Made by a program: the position numbers and the translations under genes
Part shown: one piece after another, positions 11,219 to 21,549 of the stretch
Layout of the letters: each line of letters starts with the position of its first letter
Numbering within the stretch: the stretch's first letter is position 1
Source of the DNA: Episyrphus balteatus
Lineage: Eukaryota; Arthropoda; Insecta; Diptera; Syrphidae
Assembly (NCBI RefSeq): GCF_945859705.1
Contig: NC_079136.1
Span: 109,574,028-109,638,027 of the forward strand
Length of the DNA: 64,000 nt
Reading direction: 5' to 3'
Notes under the pieces: model-generated
The model's input: the letters and a program-made list of their open reading frames with translations, nothing else
Database searches by the model: none
What the model was told of the DNA's origin: nothing

Positions 11219-14200
11219 TTGGATTCCAGCATCCAAATTATAGACGAAAGTCTGGAGTCCCCAGGGGAGCAAGAAGAAAGCCCGTCGCCACAGCCACCGT
11301 CACCGTCACCACCACCACCAGCAACGCCACCGCCGCTTCCACCAAGAAGTGCAAATTCATCGAATAGCCACACGACACAAAACAAAATGGAGTTTTCTTT
11401 TGGTGCAAAACCACCGAAAGAAATGAATTTCAATCAGCCAAACTTGAGTGCAGCGTGGAAGTTCTGGATACAAAAGTTGGAGATTTTTCTGGATCTAGTG
11501 GGCATAAAAGAAGATGCAAGGAAAGTAACTGCTATTCTTTCTTACATCGGAGATGATGGCCTGCGTATATACAACACGTTTCCAAAAAGTATAACGTTTG
11601 ACGAAGTAGTCAAGAAGTTTGGAAGTCATTGTGATCCAAGAACAAATATAGTATTTGAGCGCTATAAGTTTTTGTCTGCGAGACAAAAGACAGCCGAAAC
11701 AATAGATCAGTTCCTAACTCATTTAAAGGAATTAGTTCTAGCATGTGAATATGACACACTCCAAGATAGCATGGTCAGAGATGTGTTCATAATTGGTTTA
11801 ACTGATGACAAGTTAAGACGTCTTTTACTCGATATAGATGATCTTACTCTGGAAAAAACAGAAAAACGTGCGAAATCGTACATTCTTAGTCAATCACAGT
11901 CACAAGAGATGTCCACAGTCACAGTTCATTCGGAAAGCAACATAAATTACGTACAAAAACACAGCAGCAGCAGTCCAAGGCCACAAATATCCAAAGGCAA
12001 CAACAAGCAGCAACAGTCCAAGCAGGGGAATAGCGGAAAGAGCAACAGTTACCACAGCAACAAAACCAAATCTAACGTGAAAGAAAACGAGTCATCAGGC
12101 AAGAGATGTGAGCGATGTGGAAACTGGTACCACCGCACCAAATGTCCAGCCCTTGGTCAACGATGTCATATATGTAAAGGTTTAAATCATTTCGCTAAGT
12201 ATTGTAAGTCAAATAAAGTCCAATCTCTTAATATTGATAACAAATCAGAAAGTAGTGTTGATGTAAATGAAGATATTGATTTTTTTATAGGCACACTTAA
12301 TTTACAAGAATCATTTAAGTCTAATGTAGATAACAGTAAAACTAACACAAATTTTACAGAGTTTATTCAAATTAATGAAAAGCAAATCAAAGTAGAGTTA
12401 GACACGGGTGCAGAAGCAAATGTGATGTCTTTATGCACATTTAGTTCAATCAATTATAACAAACAAATAATTCTTAACAAATGCTTTGGAAACTTGAGAG
12501 CATTTGGAGGGTCAACTGTCAATGTTTTGGGTCAATGTTCTGTCAACGCCATTTTGAGCGAGATGGAGGAGAAAAGCACATACATAGATTTTCTTATCGT
12601 AAAAGAAAATGTCGCAACTGTGCTTGGAAAGTTTGATTGCGTCAGATTAGGATTGGTACATCGGAACGTAGGAACCGTCAATCAAATTCAAGATGAATCA
12701 GATCATATCATCAAAAGTATTCCTAAAGAATTTAATAAATTGTTCAAGGGGTTAGGTTGTTTGGAAGGAGAGTTTAATTTAAAAATTGATACAGAAGTGA
12801 TGCCAGTTATTGATGCTCCGAGAAAAATTCCATTTCAGTTACACGATAAACTGAAGACGGAGTTAGATAGAATGGAACAAAACGAAGTCATAGCTAGAGT
12901 CAATTGCCCAACGTCATGGGTCAGTTCAATAGTTTTGGTAGAAAAAGCAGATGGCTCACTACGGCTTTGTTTAGATCCGCGAAACCTCAATAAAGCCCTT
13001 CAGCGGGAACACTATCCCATCCCCAGTATTGAATATATCAAGTCGAAATTATCTGGTTCAAAATATTACTCTACATTGGATGCTAGTAAAGCGTATTGGA
13101 TGCTTAAACTGAATAATAAAAGCTCTGAACTGTGTACCTTTAACACACCTTTTGGGAGGTATCGATTTCTTAGAATGCCGTACGGGGTGAAGGTAGCCCA
13201 AGAAATTTTTCACCGTGTGATGACCGAAATGTTTATTGGTATGGATGTTATTGTCTATGTTGACGACATACTTGTCTACGGCAACAGTATTCAAGAACAC
13301 AATGAAAAACTTATGAGGGTGCTAGAACGAATGGATAAAGCTGGTCTTAAACTTAATCAAGACAAATGTAGGTTTGGCTTGACTGAAGTGAAATATTTTG
13401 GGCATGTCTTCAATGAACTTGGTATTCATACAGATCCGCAAAAAGTCGAAGCAATCTTGAACATGCCGTCACCCACCTGTGTCAAAGATGTACATCGATT
13501 TTTGGGAATGATAACATACTTCGGATCTTTCATTCAAAATTTGTCTAACGAAACTGAGCCTTTAAGACAATTGCTCAAGAAAAATATAGTCTTCCAATGG
13601 AATGAATCCTTGGAAAAAGTCTTCTCTAAACTCAAGTCTTTAGTCACAGAGCCACCTGTCCTGGCATACTATGACACGTCTAAGCCAATTGTTATATCAG
13701 CGGATGCCTCGCAATTTGCAGTCGGTGGATGTATTTTACAAGATAACCGTCCGTTAGCCTTCGCATCTAAAACTCTAACAGAGTGTCAGAGAAATTATGC
13801 GCAAATTGAGAAGGAGCTATATGCTATTCTCTTTAGCTGCGAAAAATATCATCAGTTCATATATGGACAAACAACATTGGTGGAAACCGACCATAAACCA
13901 CTGATTCCACTTTTCAAAAAGGCACTAGCTCATGTACCGGCTAGGTTACAAAGAATGATGCTCCGCTTACAATTCTATGATCTGGAAGTGGTATATAAGC
14001 CTGGAAGAAAATTATTAGTAGCCGACATGTTGTCGCGGGCACCACTGTGTCACAAAGAGGAAAGTCAGATGGATAGAGAAATTAAAATCCACGTCGGATT
14101 GATAAAATCGAGTCTAGCCATATCACAACCAATGTTGAAACAAATTGTAAATGAAACAGCGCGAGACAAAACAATGCAGCAGGTACGAATATTAATTCAA

Positions 14201-15349
14201 AGTCAGTGGCCCGAAAATAGAAAAAAGTTAAGTCCTGAAATTCAAGCGTTATGGGGTTATCGATATGAATTATCAGTTATCGATGAAATGATATTTAAAG
14301 GCCAAGCACTGATGATTCCATCAGCACTCATCGATGTGATTTTGAAATACATTCATGATGGTCACCCTGGAATCGAAAAAAGTAAACGCCGTGCCAGAGG
14401 TTTAGTATTTTGGCCGGGCATGAATGCAGACATACAGAAATCTGTCGAAAACTGTAAGACCTGCACTAAATATCTAAACAACAATCGTAAAGAATCACTA
14501 ATACCGCACGAATTGCCAGATCTTCCATTTCAGAAGGTAGGCCTTGACCTCTTTGAATGGAAAAAAGAGTTGTATTTCTTATTAGTTGATTACTATTCGA
14601 AATACATTGAAATTGCAAAACTCAAGTCATACAAAGCCAGTGAAATTATTGTAAATCTCAAATCAATATTTGCAAGACATGGAATACCATCCCAAGTCAT
14701 ATCAGACAATGGTCCACCCTTTAATTCGGCTGAGTTCAAGGATTTCGCAGATGATTGGAAATTTGATCACACGACAAGCAGTCCATACTATCCGAAATCG
14801 AACGGATTAGTTGAGAGGTCTATACAAACCGTAAAAAAGCTCCTAACTAAATGTAGGGAAACAAATACGGACCCGTACCTAGGTCTCCTCAACCTCCGAA
14901 CAACACAACATCTTATGTATTCACCGTCACAGCTATTAATGGCACGTAAGCTCAGAACCAGAATTCCATTGAACAAATCGGAACTCAAACAATCGCTTAC
15001 AGATGACATTCTGTATAGACAGCAAACTCAACAATACCAACAAAAAATGAAATTAGCATATGATAGACACGCCAAAGAACGTCCTGAAATTATGGAAAAA
15101 GTACCAGTATATTTCAAAAAAATGCCTAACGAACCGTGGAAAAAGGGCAAGGTAGTGGAGATCACGGATATGCCAAGATCTGTCATAGTAAAGGATGCAG
15201 ACGGTAAGAAGTATCGCCGCAATAAAAGAGACATAATCATTGATAAAACAGATGATGTAAGTAATAGTAAGAGCCAAACAGCGATCGAATCGGAACAACC
15301 CAAAGATACATTGACATTGAGATCCGGTAAACGAGTAGTAAAAAATTGA
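11219..15349 (+). CDS. Gag-Pol polyprotein of Ty3/Gypsy-type element
   Basis: One uninterrupted frame of up to 1376 codons. The listed left edge is a TTG; the first ATG is 11387-11389 (residue 57), followed by MEFSFGAKPPKEMNF, and is the likelier start. The residues before it are Pro/Ser-rich. In order: a retrotransposon gag domain; two CCHC knuckles (~295-330, ending CHICKGLNHFAKYC); aspartic protease (DTGA ~394); RT (LCLDPRNLNKAL, then YVDD ~679); RNase H (SADASQFAVGG ~828, TDHKPL); integrase zinc finger (HDGHPG ... CKTC, ~1045-1080); and the DDE core (D in VGLDLFEW ~1108, SDNGPPF ~1161, E in GLVERS ~1197). It encodes the particle and all enzymes for copying and integration. No frameshift or stop is seen, and no envelope gene follows. 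Confidence 0.93.
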   Translation: MDSSIQIIDESLESPGEQEESPSPQPPSPSPPPPATPPPLPPRSANSSNSHTTQNKMEFSFGAKPPKEMNFNQPNLSAAWKFWIQKLEIFLDLVGIKEDARKVTAILSYIGDDGLRIYNTFPKSITFDEVVKKFGSHCDPRTNIVFERYKFLSARQKTAETIDQFLTHLKELVLACEYDTLQDSMVRDVFIIGLTDDKLRRLLLDIDDLTLEKTEKRAKSYILSQSQSQEMSTVTVHSESNINYVQKHSSSSPRPQISKGNNKQQQSKQGNSGKSNSYHSNKTKSNVKENESSGKRCERCGNWYHRTKCPALGQRCHICKGLNHFAKYCKSNKVQSLNIDNKSESSVDVNEDIDFFIGTLNLQESFKSNVDNSKTNTNFTEFIQINEKQIKVELDTGAEANVMSLCTFSSINYNKQIILNKCFGNLRAFGGSTVNVLGQCSVNAILSEMEEKSTYIDFLIVKENVATVLGKFDCVRLGLVHRNVGTVNQIQDESDHIIKSIPKEFNKLFKGLGCLEGEFNLKIDTEVMPVIDAPRKIPFQLHDKLKTELDRMEQNEVIARVNCPTSWVSSIVLVEKADGSLRLCLDPRNLNKALQREHYPIPSIEYIKSKLSGSKYYSTLDASKAYWMLKLNNKSSELCTFNTPFGRYRFLRMPYGVKVAQEIFHRVMTEMFIGMDVIVYVDDILVYGNSIQEHNEKLMRVLERMDKAGLKLNQDKCRFGLTEVKYFGHVFNELGIHTDPQKVEAILNMPSPTCVKDVHRFLGMITYFGSFIQNLSNETEPLRQLLKKNIVFQWNESLEKVFSKLKSLVTEPPVLAYYDTSKPIVISADASQFAVGGCILQDNRPLAFASKTLTECQRNYAQIEKELYAILFSCEKYHQFIYGQTTLVETDHKPLIPLFKKALAHVPARLQRMMLRLQFYDLEVVYKPGRKLLVADMLSRAPLCHKEESQMDREIKIHVGLIKSSLAISQPMLKQIVNETARDKTMQQVRILIQSQWPENRKKLSPEIQALWGYRYELSVIDEMIFKGQALMIPSALIDVILKYIHDGHPGIEKSKRRARGLVFWPGMNADIQKSVENCKTCTKYLNNNRKESLIPHELPDLPFQKVGLDLFEWKKELYFLLVDYYSKYIEIAKLKSYKASEIIVNLKSIFARHGIPSQVISDNGPPFNSAEFKDFADDWKFDHTTSSPYYPKSNGLVERSIQTVKKLLTKCRETNTDPYLGLLNLRTTQHLMYSPSQLLMARKLRTRIPLNKSELKQSLTDDILYRQQTQQYQQKMKLAYDRHAKERPEIMEKVPVYFKKMPNEPWKKGKVVEITDMPRSVIVKDADGKKYRRNKRDIIIDKTDDVSNSKSQTAIESEQPKDTLTLRSGKRVVKN

Positions 15350-15565
15350 ATTGCTTTTTATTAATGTTTCCAATCTCGTGTACAACTCAAATACAAATAT
15401 TTATTTAAACCTGAAATCTGAAAAAAATAATTGTAATTGAAACTTAGAATCTAAGTATATATATATATATATATAATGTTATTATATTAATTAAACTTGC
15501 CCAGATACATGTATTAAGTAAAATAAAATAAAAAAATCTGAATTACTGAAATTATATTTTACCAT

Positions 15566-15576
15566 AAAAAGGGGCA
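15566..15576 (+). promoter_or_regulatory. Polypurine tract
   Basis: AAAAAGGGGCA directly abuts the 3' LTR. This is the expected primer for plus-strand DNA synthesis. Confidence 0.7.
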
Positions 15577-15766
15577 TGTTGTATATCTAATGTAATGTCT
15601 TATACACACATGAAATACCATATATCTCTCTCTCTCTTGTTATCATACTTTATATATGCTTACACTAAAACGAATGTCATTGAATAGAAACTTGATTAAA
15701 TAAAGTTAGTTAATAAACTCATTCTTACTTAAGAACATCTCTCTGCCTTTTACTTAAAATATAACA
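15577..15766 (+). repeat. 3' long terminal repeat
   Basis: A second copy of the 190 bp LTR, apparently identical to the 5' copy. It is followed by CCCAC, the target duplication. Confidence 0.92.
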
Positions 15767-15769
15767 CCC

Positions 15770-15912
15770 ACTTTTCACGAGTCGATTTTAGCCGCACGAC
15801 ATGTCGTTCGACTAGGATTTTTCTATAGGGATTGTCACTTTAGTCGCCTGCGAATTACGTTCACACGAGTCGAAAAGCTTCGCCGCATGGCAAAAATCGA
15901 CTCGTGAAAAGT
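15770..15912. mobile_element. Short inverted-repeat element hit by the LTR retrotransposon
   Basis: ACTTTTCACGAGTCGATTTT at 15770 is repeated in inverse at 15893-15912 (AAAATCGACTCGTGAAAAGT). Its first two bases lie inside the CCCAC duplication of the LTR element, so the LTR element inserted at its left tip. GC-richer interior, no ORF. Confidence 0.65.
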
Positions 15913-15936
15913 CCCCATTTCATTTCTTATACATAA

Positions 15937-16547
15937 CACTGGTTTACAAGGGTTTTGTCGTCGAAACAAAAATATACTTTTCTAAAGGTTTTCGGTGTGC
16001 TGACCTCGAATCCGAAGTAATCTTATCAGCTCCCGTTTTTGAGATATTACCGTTAGAAAATGCAAAAAAATGTTTTTTTGAGTTCTTCAGACCTTATTCT
16101 TTTGTATACCTAAGGAAAATTGTTTGAGCATATTTAGTAATGGTTTCTATACCTAAGAACTGTTTTGCATCTTTCGATACCTGTTTAAATCTTTTCAATA
16201 TCTTTTGTATTGCCCGAGATATCTTAAAATGAATTAAGTGGGTTTGGCTTCACAAAGGAGATAATGACGTTAAAAAATTTATAAAAATACCAAACAACTG
16301 AGGATATCTCGGGCAGTAAAAAAGATATCGGAAAGATTTAAACAGATTAAAAAAGGTGGAAAATAGTTCTTTTAAAAATCGTTACTAAATATGCTCAAAC
16401 AATTTTCCTTATATAAAAGAATAATGTTCGATGTACTGCATTTTCTAACGTTAATATTTCAAAAAACGGGAGCTGAATAATTTTTTTTGACTTCGGATTC
16501 GAGTTCAGCACACGGCAAAAAAAAAAGTTTAATTTTGTTAACCAGTG
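15937..16547. mobile_element. Long-hairpin MITE
   Basis: The termini CACTGGTTTACA (15937) and TTAACCAGTG (ending 16547) are inverted. Long stretches of the two halves pair imperfectly, for example TTTTCCTT..AAACAATTTTCC near 16115/16400 and CTCCCGTTTTTGAGATATT near 16032 against its complement near 16455-16475. The axis is near 16240. The flanks offer a possible 4 bp ATAA duplication. No coding capacity; such an RNA would fold into a ~300 bp duplex. Confidence 0.65.
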
Positions 16548-16550
16548 ATA

Positions 16551-17326
16551 ATTGAGGAGCTGATTTCCAAAACCAGCTATCGGAAAAAAATCGGAAAATG
16601 AGATATGCATGTCATTTTTTAGGTCTTTTCAACGCGCGTCTGATTCAATCAAAAATAATTTTCTAAACAGCACACAGAGATAGTTACTCATTGTCAAAAA
16701 ACGACTTTATTTTTAAAACAGCCTATTGAACACCAAATATTTTTTCCAAAATGGCCTATGCAAAAAGTTTTTTCCAATAAGGCCTCTTCAGTATAAAAAA
16801 TATCAATTTGGCGTATGATAAAATGCCACATTACGATGATGGAGGAGTTACAAGAGTAGTTTTCGTCATTACTTAGTTCCGTCCGTCCATCTGTACACCG
16901 TGCTAGCACCTAAACGGTCTAACGATTTTAATTAAATTTTGTGTATCTAAGCGTTTTAGTAAATAATATTAAGAATCTGTGTTTTTAGTTTTTCTCAAAA
17001 ATTTGGATAATGGAAATGGCGTTGTGGTTTTTTGCGAAAATTGACTCATTTTTTAGCTTATTTCGTACCAATTTTTTTTTAAATTTGCAGACTGTTATTT
17101 CTTATCATTTAAAAAAATGAAATATAGAGCTATTCAAATAACCAAAATAAGGAATTTTCAATATATTTATTTTGAAAACTTTAATTTTATTAAAATTTCG
17201 TAAAGAATAAATTTGTAGAAGTTTTTTTTTCTCTATATCTTCTGTAATACGAAGTAAAGGTTTTTGGCATTTTACTCAAAACTACCTTCAGGTCAAATAG
17301 CTGGTTTTGGAAATCACCTCCTCAAT
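16551..17326. mobile_element. TA-flanked TIR element
   Basis: ATTGAGGAGCTGATTTCCAA (16551 onward) and its inverse (ending CCTCCTCAAT at 17326) form TIRs of about 30 bp with few mismatches. TA flanks both sides (16549-16550, 17327-17328). The 776 bp interior is AT-rich without a transposase. The TA duplication suggests a Tc1/mariner-like relative, by inference only. Confidence 0.65.
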
Positions 17327-17657
17327 TAACGAAGTAAATGCTAAAAAAAAATTTATCAAGAGATTTACTTAAAGTAGTTTTGGAAGCATCAGGATACAAT
17401 TTTGGGCACTCACTGACTACTTGAAGTACATATTGTTTTTGTTCCTCATCTTTAGTTAGAAGGTTATTAAAATCCGTTATTAATTTGACTCCTCTTTCTG
17501 TCATGTCATTTACCACTTTAAGTGTTTTCACTTTTTTAAAGCCTTCTTTAAAATGCGGGTTTCCGGGCAAAAGATTTGGAGGTGCTTGGAGAAAACTTGT
17601 GTCTATTTTCAATGGGCTGAAAAAGTTCAATGTTTCCTTGTTCACAATATTTTTCAT
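17322..17657 (-). CDS. Short conserved-looking ORF fragment, function unknown
   Basis: A 111-codon frame contains LKVVNDMTERGVKLITDFN and TKDEEQKQYVLQVVSECPK, which read like a real protein rather than chance translation. Similar strings occur, as I recall, at the C-termini of high-copy uncharacterised arthropod proteins associated with repeats; this needs a search. The end of the frame runs into the neighbouring TA-flanked element, so its last residues may be foreign. The 67-codon frame overlapping it (17548-17751) is a shadow. It is probably a fragment of an old element or retrogene. I assign no function. Confidence 0.45.
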   Translation of the reverse strand: MKNIVNKETLNFFSPLKIDTSFLQAPPNLLPGNPHFKEGFKKVKTLKVVNDMTERGVKLITDFNNLLTKDEEQKQYVLQVVSECPKLYPDASKTTLSKSLDKFFFSIYFVN

Positions 17658-18420
17658 CCTTTAAATTTAATTCTACAATTCGCAAATTAAAAAATAGTGT
17701 TATTTGATGAGACGGACAGCCTACAAGAAAAATTGCCATATCAACGAACACAAAATATATCTGGAAAATACTTAAAATTCTTAAAACTTCTTTTAATATT
17801 AAAACAAAAACGCAACAGAATTAATACTCACATTTTATTTTAAGTTAATTTATTTTATATACAAGGTAAAATTAGCAAAAAGCGCTAGCTTATTTTTTAA
17901 TAAAATTATTGAACTACCAACGAAACGACTCGTGAAGCTTAAACTTCATTGAACACAAATTCGAAGGAGAAATCGTGGTGAAAATACCAATACATATGCA
18001 ATTGGATTCGCGGTGACGAGGTCGGACTCGTTTTCTTAAAGGGAAAGACCACATAACTATCATATCATATCAACATAGTCTCTTAGGTACAGTAAAGTGT
18101 CATGCAAATAAACTAAAAGAAACCAAGAAAAAAAAGTCATATATTTATAACTTTAAGAAAAGTATCTCATAATCTTGGTCAGGAATCAGACTACACATTA
18201 AAAACTACGAGGATTTGAAGAATTTTGATTTTTTGAAGTTATACTTCTTATGGGAGGGTGAGTATGAAAATTTACTTTTTGACAAGAATGTCAAAGGGAT
18301 TATGACGCGATCACCCTGGATAGCAGGGCTGTCGTTTCACCTTTAGAGTAGGCAGTACTTTAGTATTTAAAAATGTTCGCCGCAGTACGGCAAACATAAA
18401 ACACACAACACGTTGCAAGT
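17658..18420. other. Unassigned sequence
   Basis: No ORF, RNA or terminal repeat that I recognise. The sequence leads into the 14 bp minisatellite. Confidence 0.4.
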
Positions 18421-18556
18421 TACATGTTTCATGTGGCAAGTTGCATGTGGCAAGTTGTATGTGGCAAGTTGCGTGTGGCAAGTTGCATGTGGCAAGCTGC
18501 ATGTGGCAAGTTGCATGTGGCAAGTTGCATGTGGTAATTTCCATGTGGCAAGTTGC
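18421..18556. repeat. 14 bp minisatellite
   Basis: About ten copies of a unit close to GCATGTGGCAAGTT, with scattered single-base changes. Because the period is not a multiple of three, the cysteine-rich open frames across it on both strands are artefacts. The array is cut at its right edge by a hAT-like insertion, and a stub of it (GCAAGTTCC) resumes at 20400. Confidence 0.85.
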
Positions 18557-20400
18557 AAGGGTTGCAAAAAGCTCACATTTCAGCTCAGCTCAAATTTGAG
18601 CTAGGTACCATAGCTTTGCTCATTTGAGCTGAGCTGAAAGTGAGCGCCCCAACTTCCAAAGCCTATTTCTCGGAATTTTGAAGAAAATGAAAAAAAAATT
18701 TTTAGATGCCAAAAGGTAGCGGGGACTCTAACCTACATTTGGGTACAACTCCCATCCCTGTAGGTCCACGCGTTCTCAAACCGGGAGAATTTAAAAGTAA
18801 AAAAAAAATAGGCACGATTCTGAAAAAATAGGCATGATGTGGCGGTTTAACATGGAAGGCGATTTTTTTAAAATCTGACAATGTGCAAAGCGTAGGCCCA
18901 TGACACAAGCTATCATTTGGCATCACTCCCAAAAATTGCTCTCAAGCGGTTTAGCTTCCAGGAGCGTTCAAAGATTCAGGGATTTTTCGAAAAAAAATTT
19001 TACCCCAACTTTCAAACGCGATTTTCTCGGAATTTTGAAAAAAATCGAAAAACCGGATTATACCACTTTTGGGTAGCTGAGAATATAAGCTTTCATATGG
19101 CACCACTCCCCTGTCTCTAGATCAAAGCGTTCAAACGCCTATATCGCGGAATTTTGAAGAAAATGAAAATAAAATTTTTGATGCCAAAAGGTAGAGGGGA
19201 CTCTAACCTACATTTGGGTACAACTCCCATCCCTGTAGGTCCACGCGTTCTCAAACCGGGAGAATTTAAAAGTAAAAAAAAAATAGGCACGATTCTGAAA
19301 AAATAGGCATGATGTGGTGGTTTAACATGGAAGGCGATTTTTTAAAAATCTGACAATGTGCAAAGCGTAGGCCCATGACACAAGCTATCATTTGGCATCA
19401 CTCCCAAAAATTGCTCTCAAGCGGTTTAGCTTCCAGGAGCGTTCAAAGATTCAAGGATTTTTCGAAAAAATATTTACCCCAACTTTCAAACGCGATTTTC
19501 TCGGAATTTTGAAAAAAATCGAAAAACCGGATTATACCACTATCGGGTAGCTGAGAATATAAGCTTTCATATGGCACCACTCCCCTGTCTCTAGATCAAA
19601 GCGTTCAAACGCCTATATCGCGGAATTTTGAAGCAAATGAAAATAAAATTTTTGATGCCAAAAGGTAGAGGGGACTCTAACCTACATTTGGGTACAACTC
19701 CCATCCCTGTAGGTCCACGCGTTCTCAAACCGGGAGAACTTAAAAGTAAAAAAAAAATTGGCACGATTCTGAAAAAATAGGCATGATGTGGCGGTTTAAC
19801 ATGGAAGGCGATTTATTAAAAATCTGACAATGTGCAAAGCGTAGGCCCATGGCACAAGCTATCATTTGGCATCACTCCCAAAAATTGCTCTCAAGCGGTT
19901 TAGCTTCCAGGAGCGTTCAAAGATTCGGGGATTTTTCGAAAAAAAATTTTACCCCAACTTTCAAACGCGATTTTCTCGGAATTTTGAAAAAAGTCGAAAA
20001 ACCGGATTGTACCGAAATTTTTTTTATGATAAAAAAAGAAATATTTTACTAAAAAAATAGAAATATATTTACTATTAAAAAAACCAAGAGAAAAGATCAC
20101 GAAAAATTATCTGTTTTATTTATAAAAATATCCATGTGTTAAAATAATTCCATTAATAACTAGAACCAAACATCTTAAGCTATGGTGTTTTATAAAAGTT
20201 TAAAATATCTTCATATTTCATTATACTTTCCAAATAAAAATCAATGTATCCTCTCACACATCACAGCTATAACCTATAAGATCACTTTACCTTAGCTCAT
20301 ATATCGAGCTATGGTACATAGCTCAAAAGTGAGCTAGCTCAAAATTTAAGCTGAGCTGTGAGCTGAGCTCAGCTCACTTTTGAGCTTTGTAGCAACCCTG
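18557..20400. mobile_element. hAT-like non-autonomous element carrying a satellite array
   Basis: The left end AAGGGTTGCAA and the right end TAGCAACCCTG (ending 20400) are inverted. The flanks CAAGTTGC (18549-18556) and CAAGTTCC (20401-20408) match at 7 of 8 positions, consistent with an 8 bp hAT duplication. Subterminal blocks on both sides are dense in AGCTCAGCTC/GAGCTGAGCT motifs. Between them lies a ~475 bp tandem repeat. No transposase is encoded. Confidence 0.7.
18650..20025. repeat. Tandem array, ~475 bp unit, about 2.8 copies
   Basis: The landmark GATGCCAAAAGG recurs at 18705, 19180 and 19654, so the period is 474-475 bp. Adjacent units differ by only a few substitutions and small indels. 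Each unit has two related halves: CGGAATTTTGAAGAAAATGA and CGGAATTTTGAAAAAAATCG occur about 240 bp apart. The unit therefore arose as a dimer. The ~65-codon frames repeated in each copy are by-products. Confidence 0.88.
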
Positions 20401-20408
20401 CAAGTTCC

Positions 20409-21541
20409 ATATTACAACATAAGTAAATTTCACAGAATAAATTGAAAACTACATGGACGCAAGGAGGATGAAAGAATTAATTTATTGTTCACTTGATAAA
20501 AATGTAAAAAAACGAAGTGTGGATTAATTAATTAAATAATAGAAATTAAAAATATCAAATGAAATTCATTTACATATACTGAATGAGAAGTATAACTTCA
20601 GTCGCGTGTACATGTGTACACACACTCTTTTTTTTGATAAGAAAGTGTTTTTGTCAAAAATTTTCTTCAAAAAATGGATATTTAAAAATGTTGTGGCTCA
20701 TTGGATTTAACATCTGATCTGATGTGACCCAGAAAAGTTATTCTAGTATTTCTTGAGTATTAATTCAGCTCTCAGGAAGGACTGTTCAAATTGTACATAT
20801 TCGTATACAAGATACAGCCCGAATTCTAAATATGCGGAGAAAAAGACCGACAAAAATATTTTAAAAATATTATCTTGAAAGCGTATCCAAAGGAATTTTG
20901 TTTAATGTAATTTTCAAGTCCCCCAGGGAAAATATGTTAGAAATAAAGGCTGTATGAAAAAATAATTATTAAAATGCCCCCCAGGGCAAAATATGTTAGA
21001 AATAAAGGCTGTATGAAAAAATAATTATTAAAATGCATTAGTTTTATTTTGATTAATGTTGTCCGCAGAAAAATGACGCATCGTTTCAAAATATCTTAAA
21101 GTATCAAAATTATAATAAAAAAGCGTACATGTAGCGTTAATAATGACTTTTCGGTAACTCATCAAATTAATTAATCGTCACATAATCATTTCCATGGATA
21201 AAATAATTAAATCAATTTTTAAAGTATGTTTCAATTGTAAAAAAGCAAAAAATTTATTCACCCTTTTTGCATATTGTAGAGTAGACGAAAAATCTAGAAG
21301 GCACTCTGATAAATATTCTTTTTTCAATAGCCAATAATTTCTTAACTTGAAAATAGAGAATGAGGGGCCCTGAATTTTTATCTTTTTTTATCTTGCCCCG
21401 ACATGCCGCGGCCGCTCAACGTACGCTCAACTTTATTTTCGCTATCCTACGCTTAGTTTAAAAATTATAGAAGAATTAGTTTTTATTTACCACAAAAAAA
21501 AAAACAGTACGCATACACCACAGTGACCTTTTAAATTTATT
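20409..21541. other. Unassigned sequence
   Basis: No gene is seen in this stretch. The only notable structure is a 58 bp direct duplication near its middle, listed separately. A GC-rich patch (CATGCCGCGGCCGCTCAACG) lies near 21401-21420. Confidence 0.4.
20921..21036. repeat. 58 bp direct duplication
   Basis: Two nearly identical adjacent units, starting CCCCAGGG at 20921 and 20979 and ending AAAATGC, differ by about one base. This is a recent tandem duplication without further copies. Confidence 0.8.
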
Positions 21542-21549
21542 ATATAGAA

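Larger units (their letters stand above)
10730..15766 (+). mobile_element. Intact Ty3/Gypsy-type LTR retrotransposon
   Basis: Two 190 bp LTRs (10730-10919 and 15577-15766), starting TGTTG and ending AACA, flank a gag-pol frame. The 5 bp duplication CCCAC lies outside (10725-10729, 15767-15771). The primer-binding-site region starts right after the 5' LTR, and a polypurine tract (AAAAAGGGGCA) ends at the 3' LTR. By eye the LTRs are identical over 190 bp, indicating recent insertion. The single ORF has protease, RT, RNase H, then integrase, which is the Ty3/Gypsy order. No envelope ORF is present. A Mag-like lineage is possible because gag and pol share one frame. Confidence 0.93.

Noticed and set aside
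11137..11433. Gly-rich 98-codon minus-strand ORF.
   Set aside because: It is antisense to the Pro/Ser-rich N-terminal part of the gag-pol frame, a composition shadow.
18311..18604. Cys/His-rich ORFs on both strands over the 14 bp minisatellite.
   Set aside because: The repeats give CHMQLATCNLPHAT-like peptides on several frames at once; this is a repeat artefact, not a zinc-finger protein.
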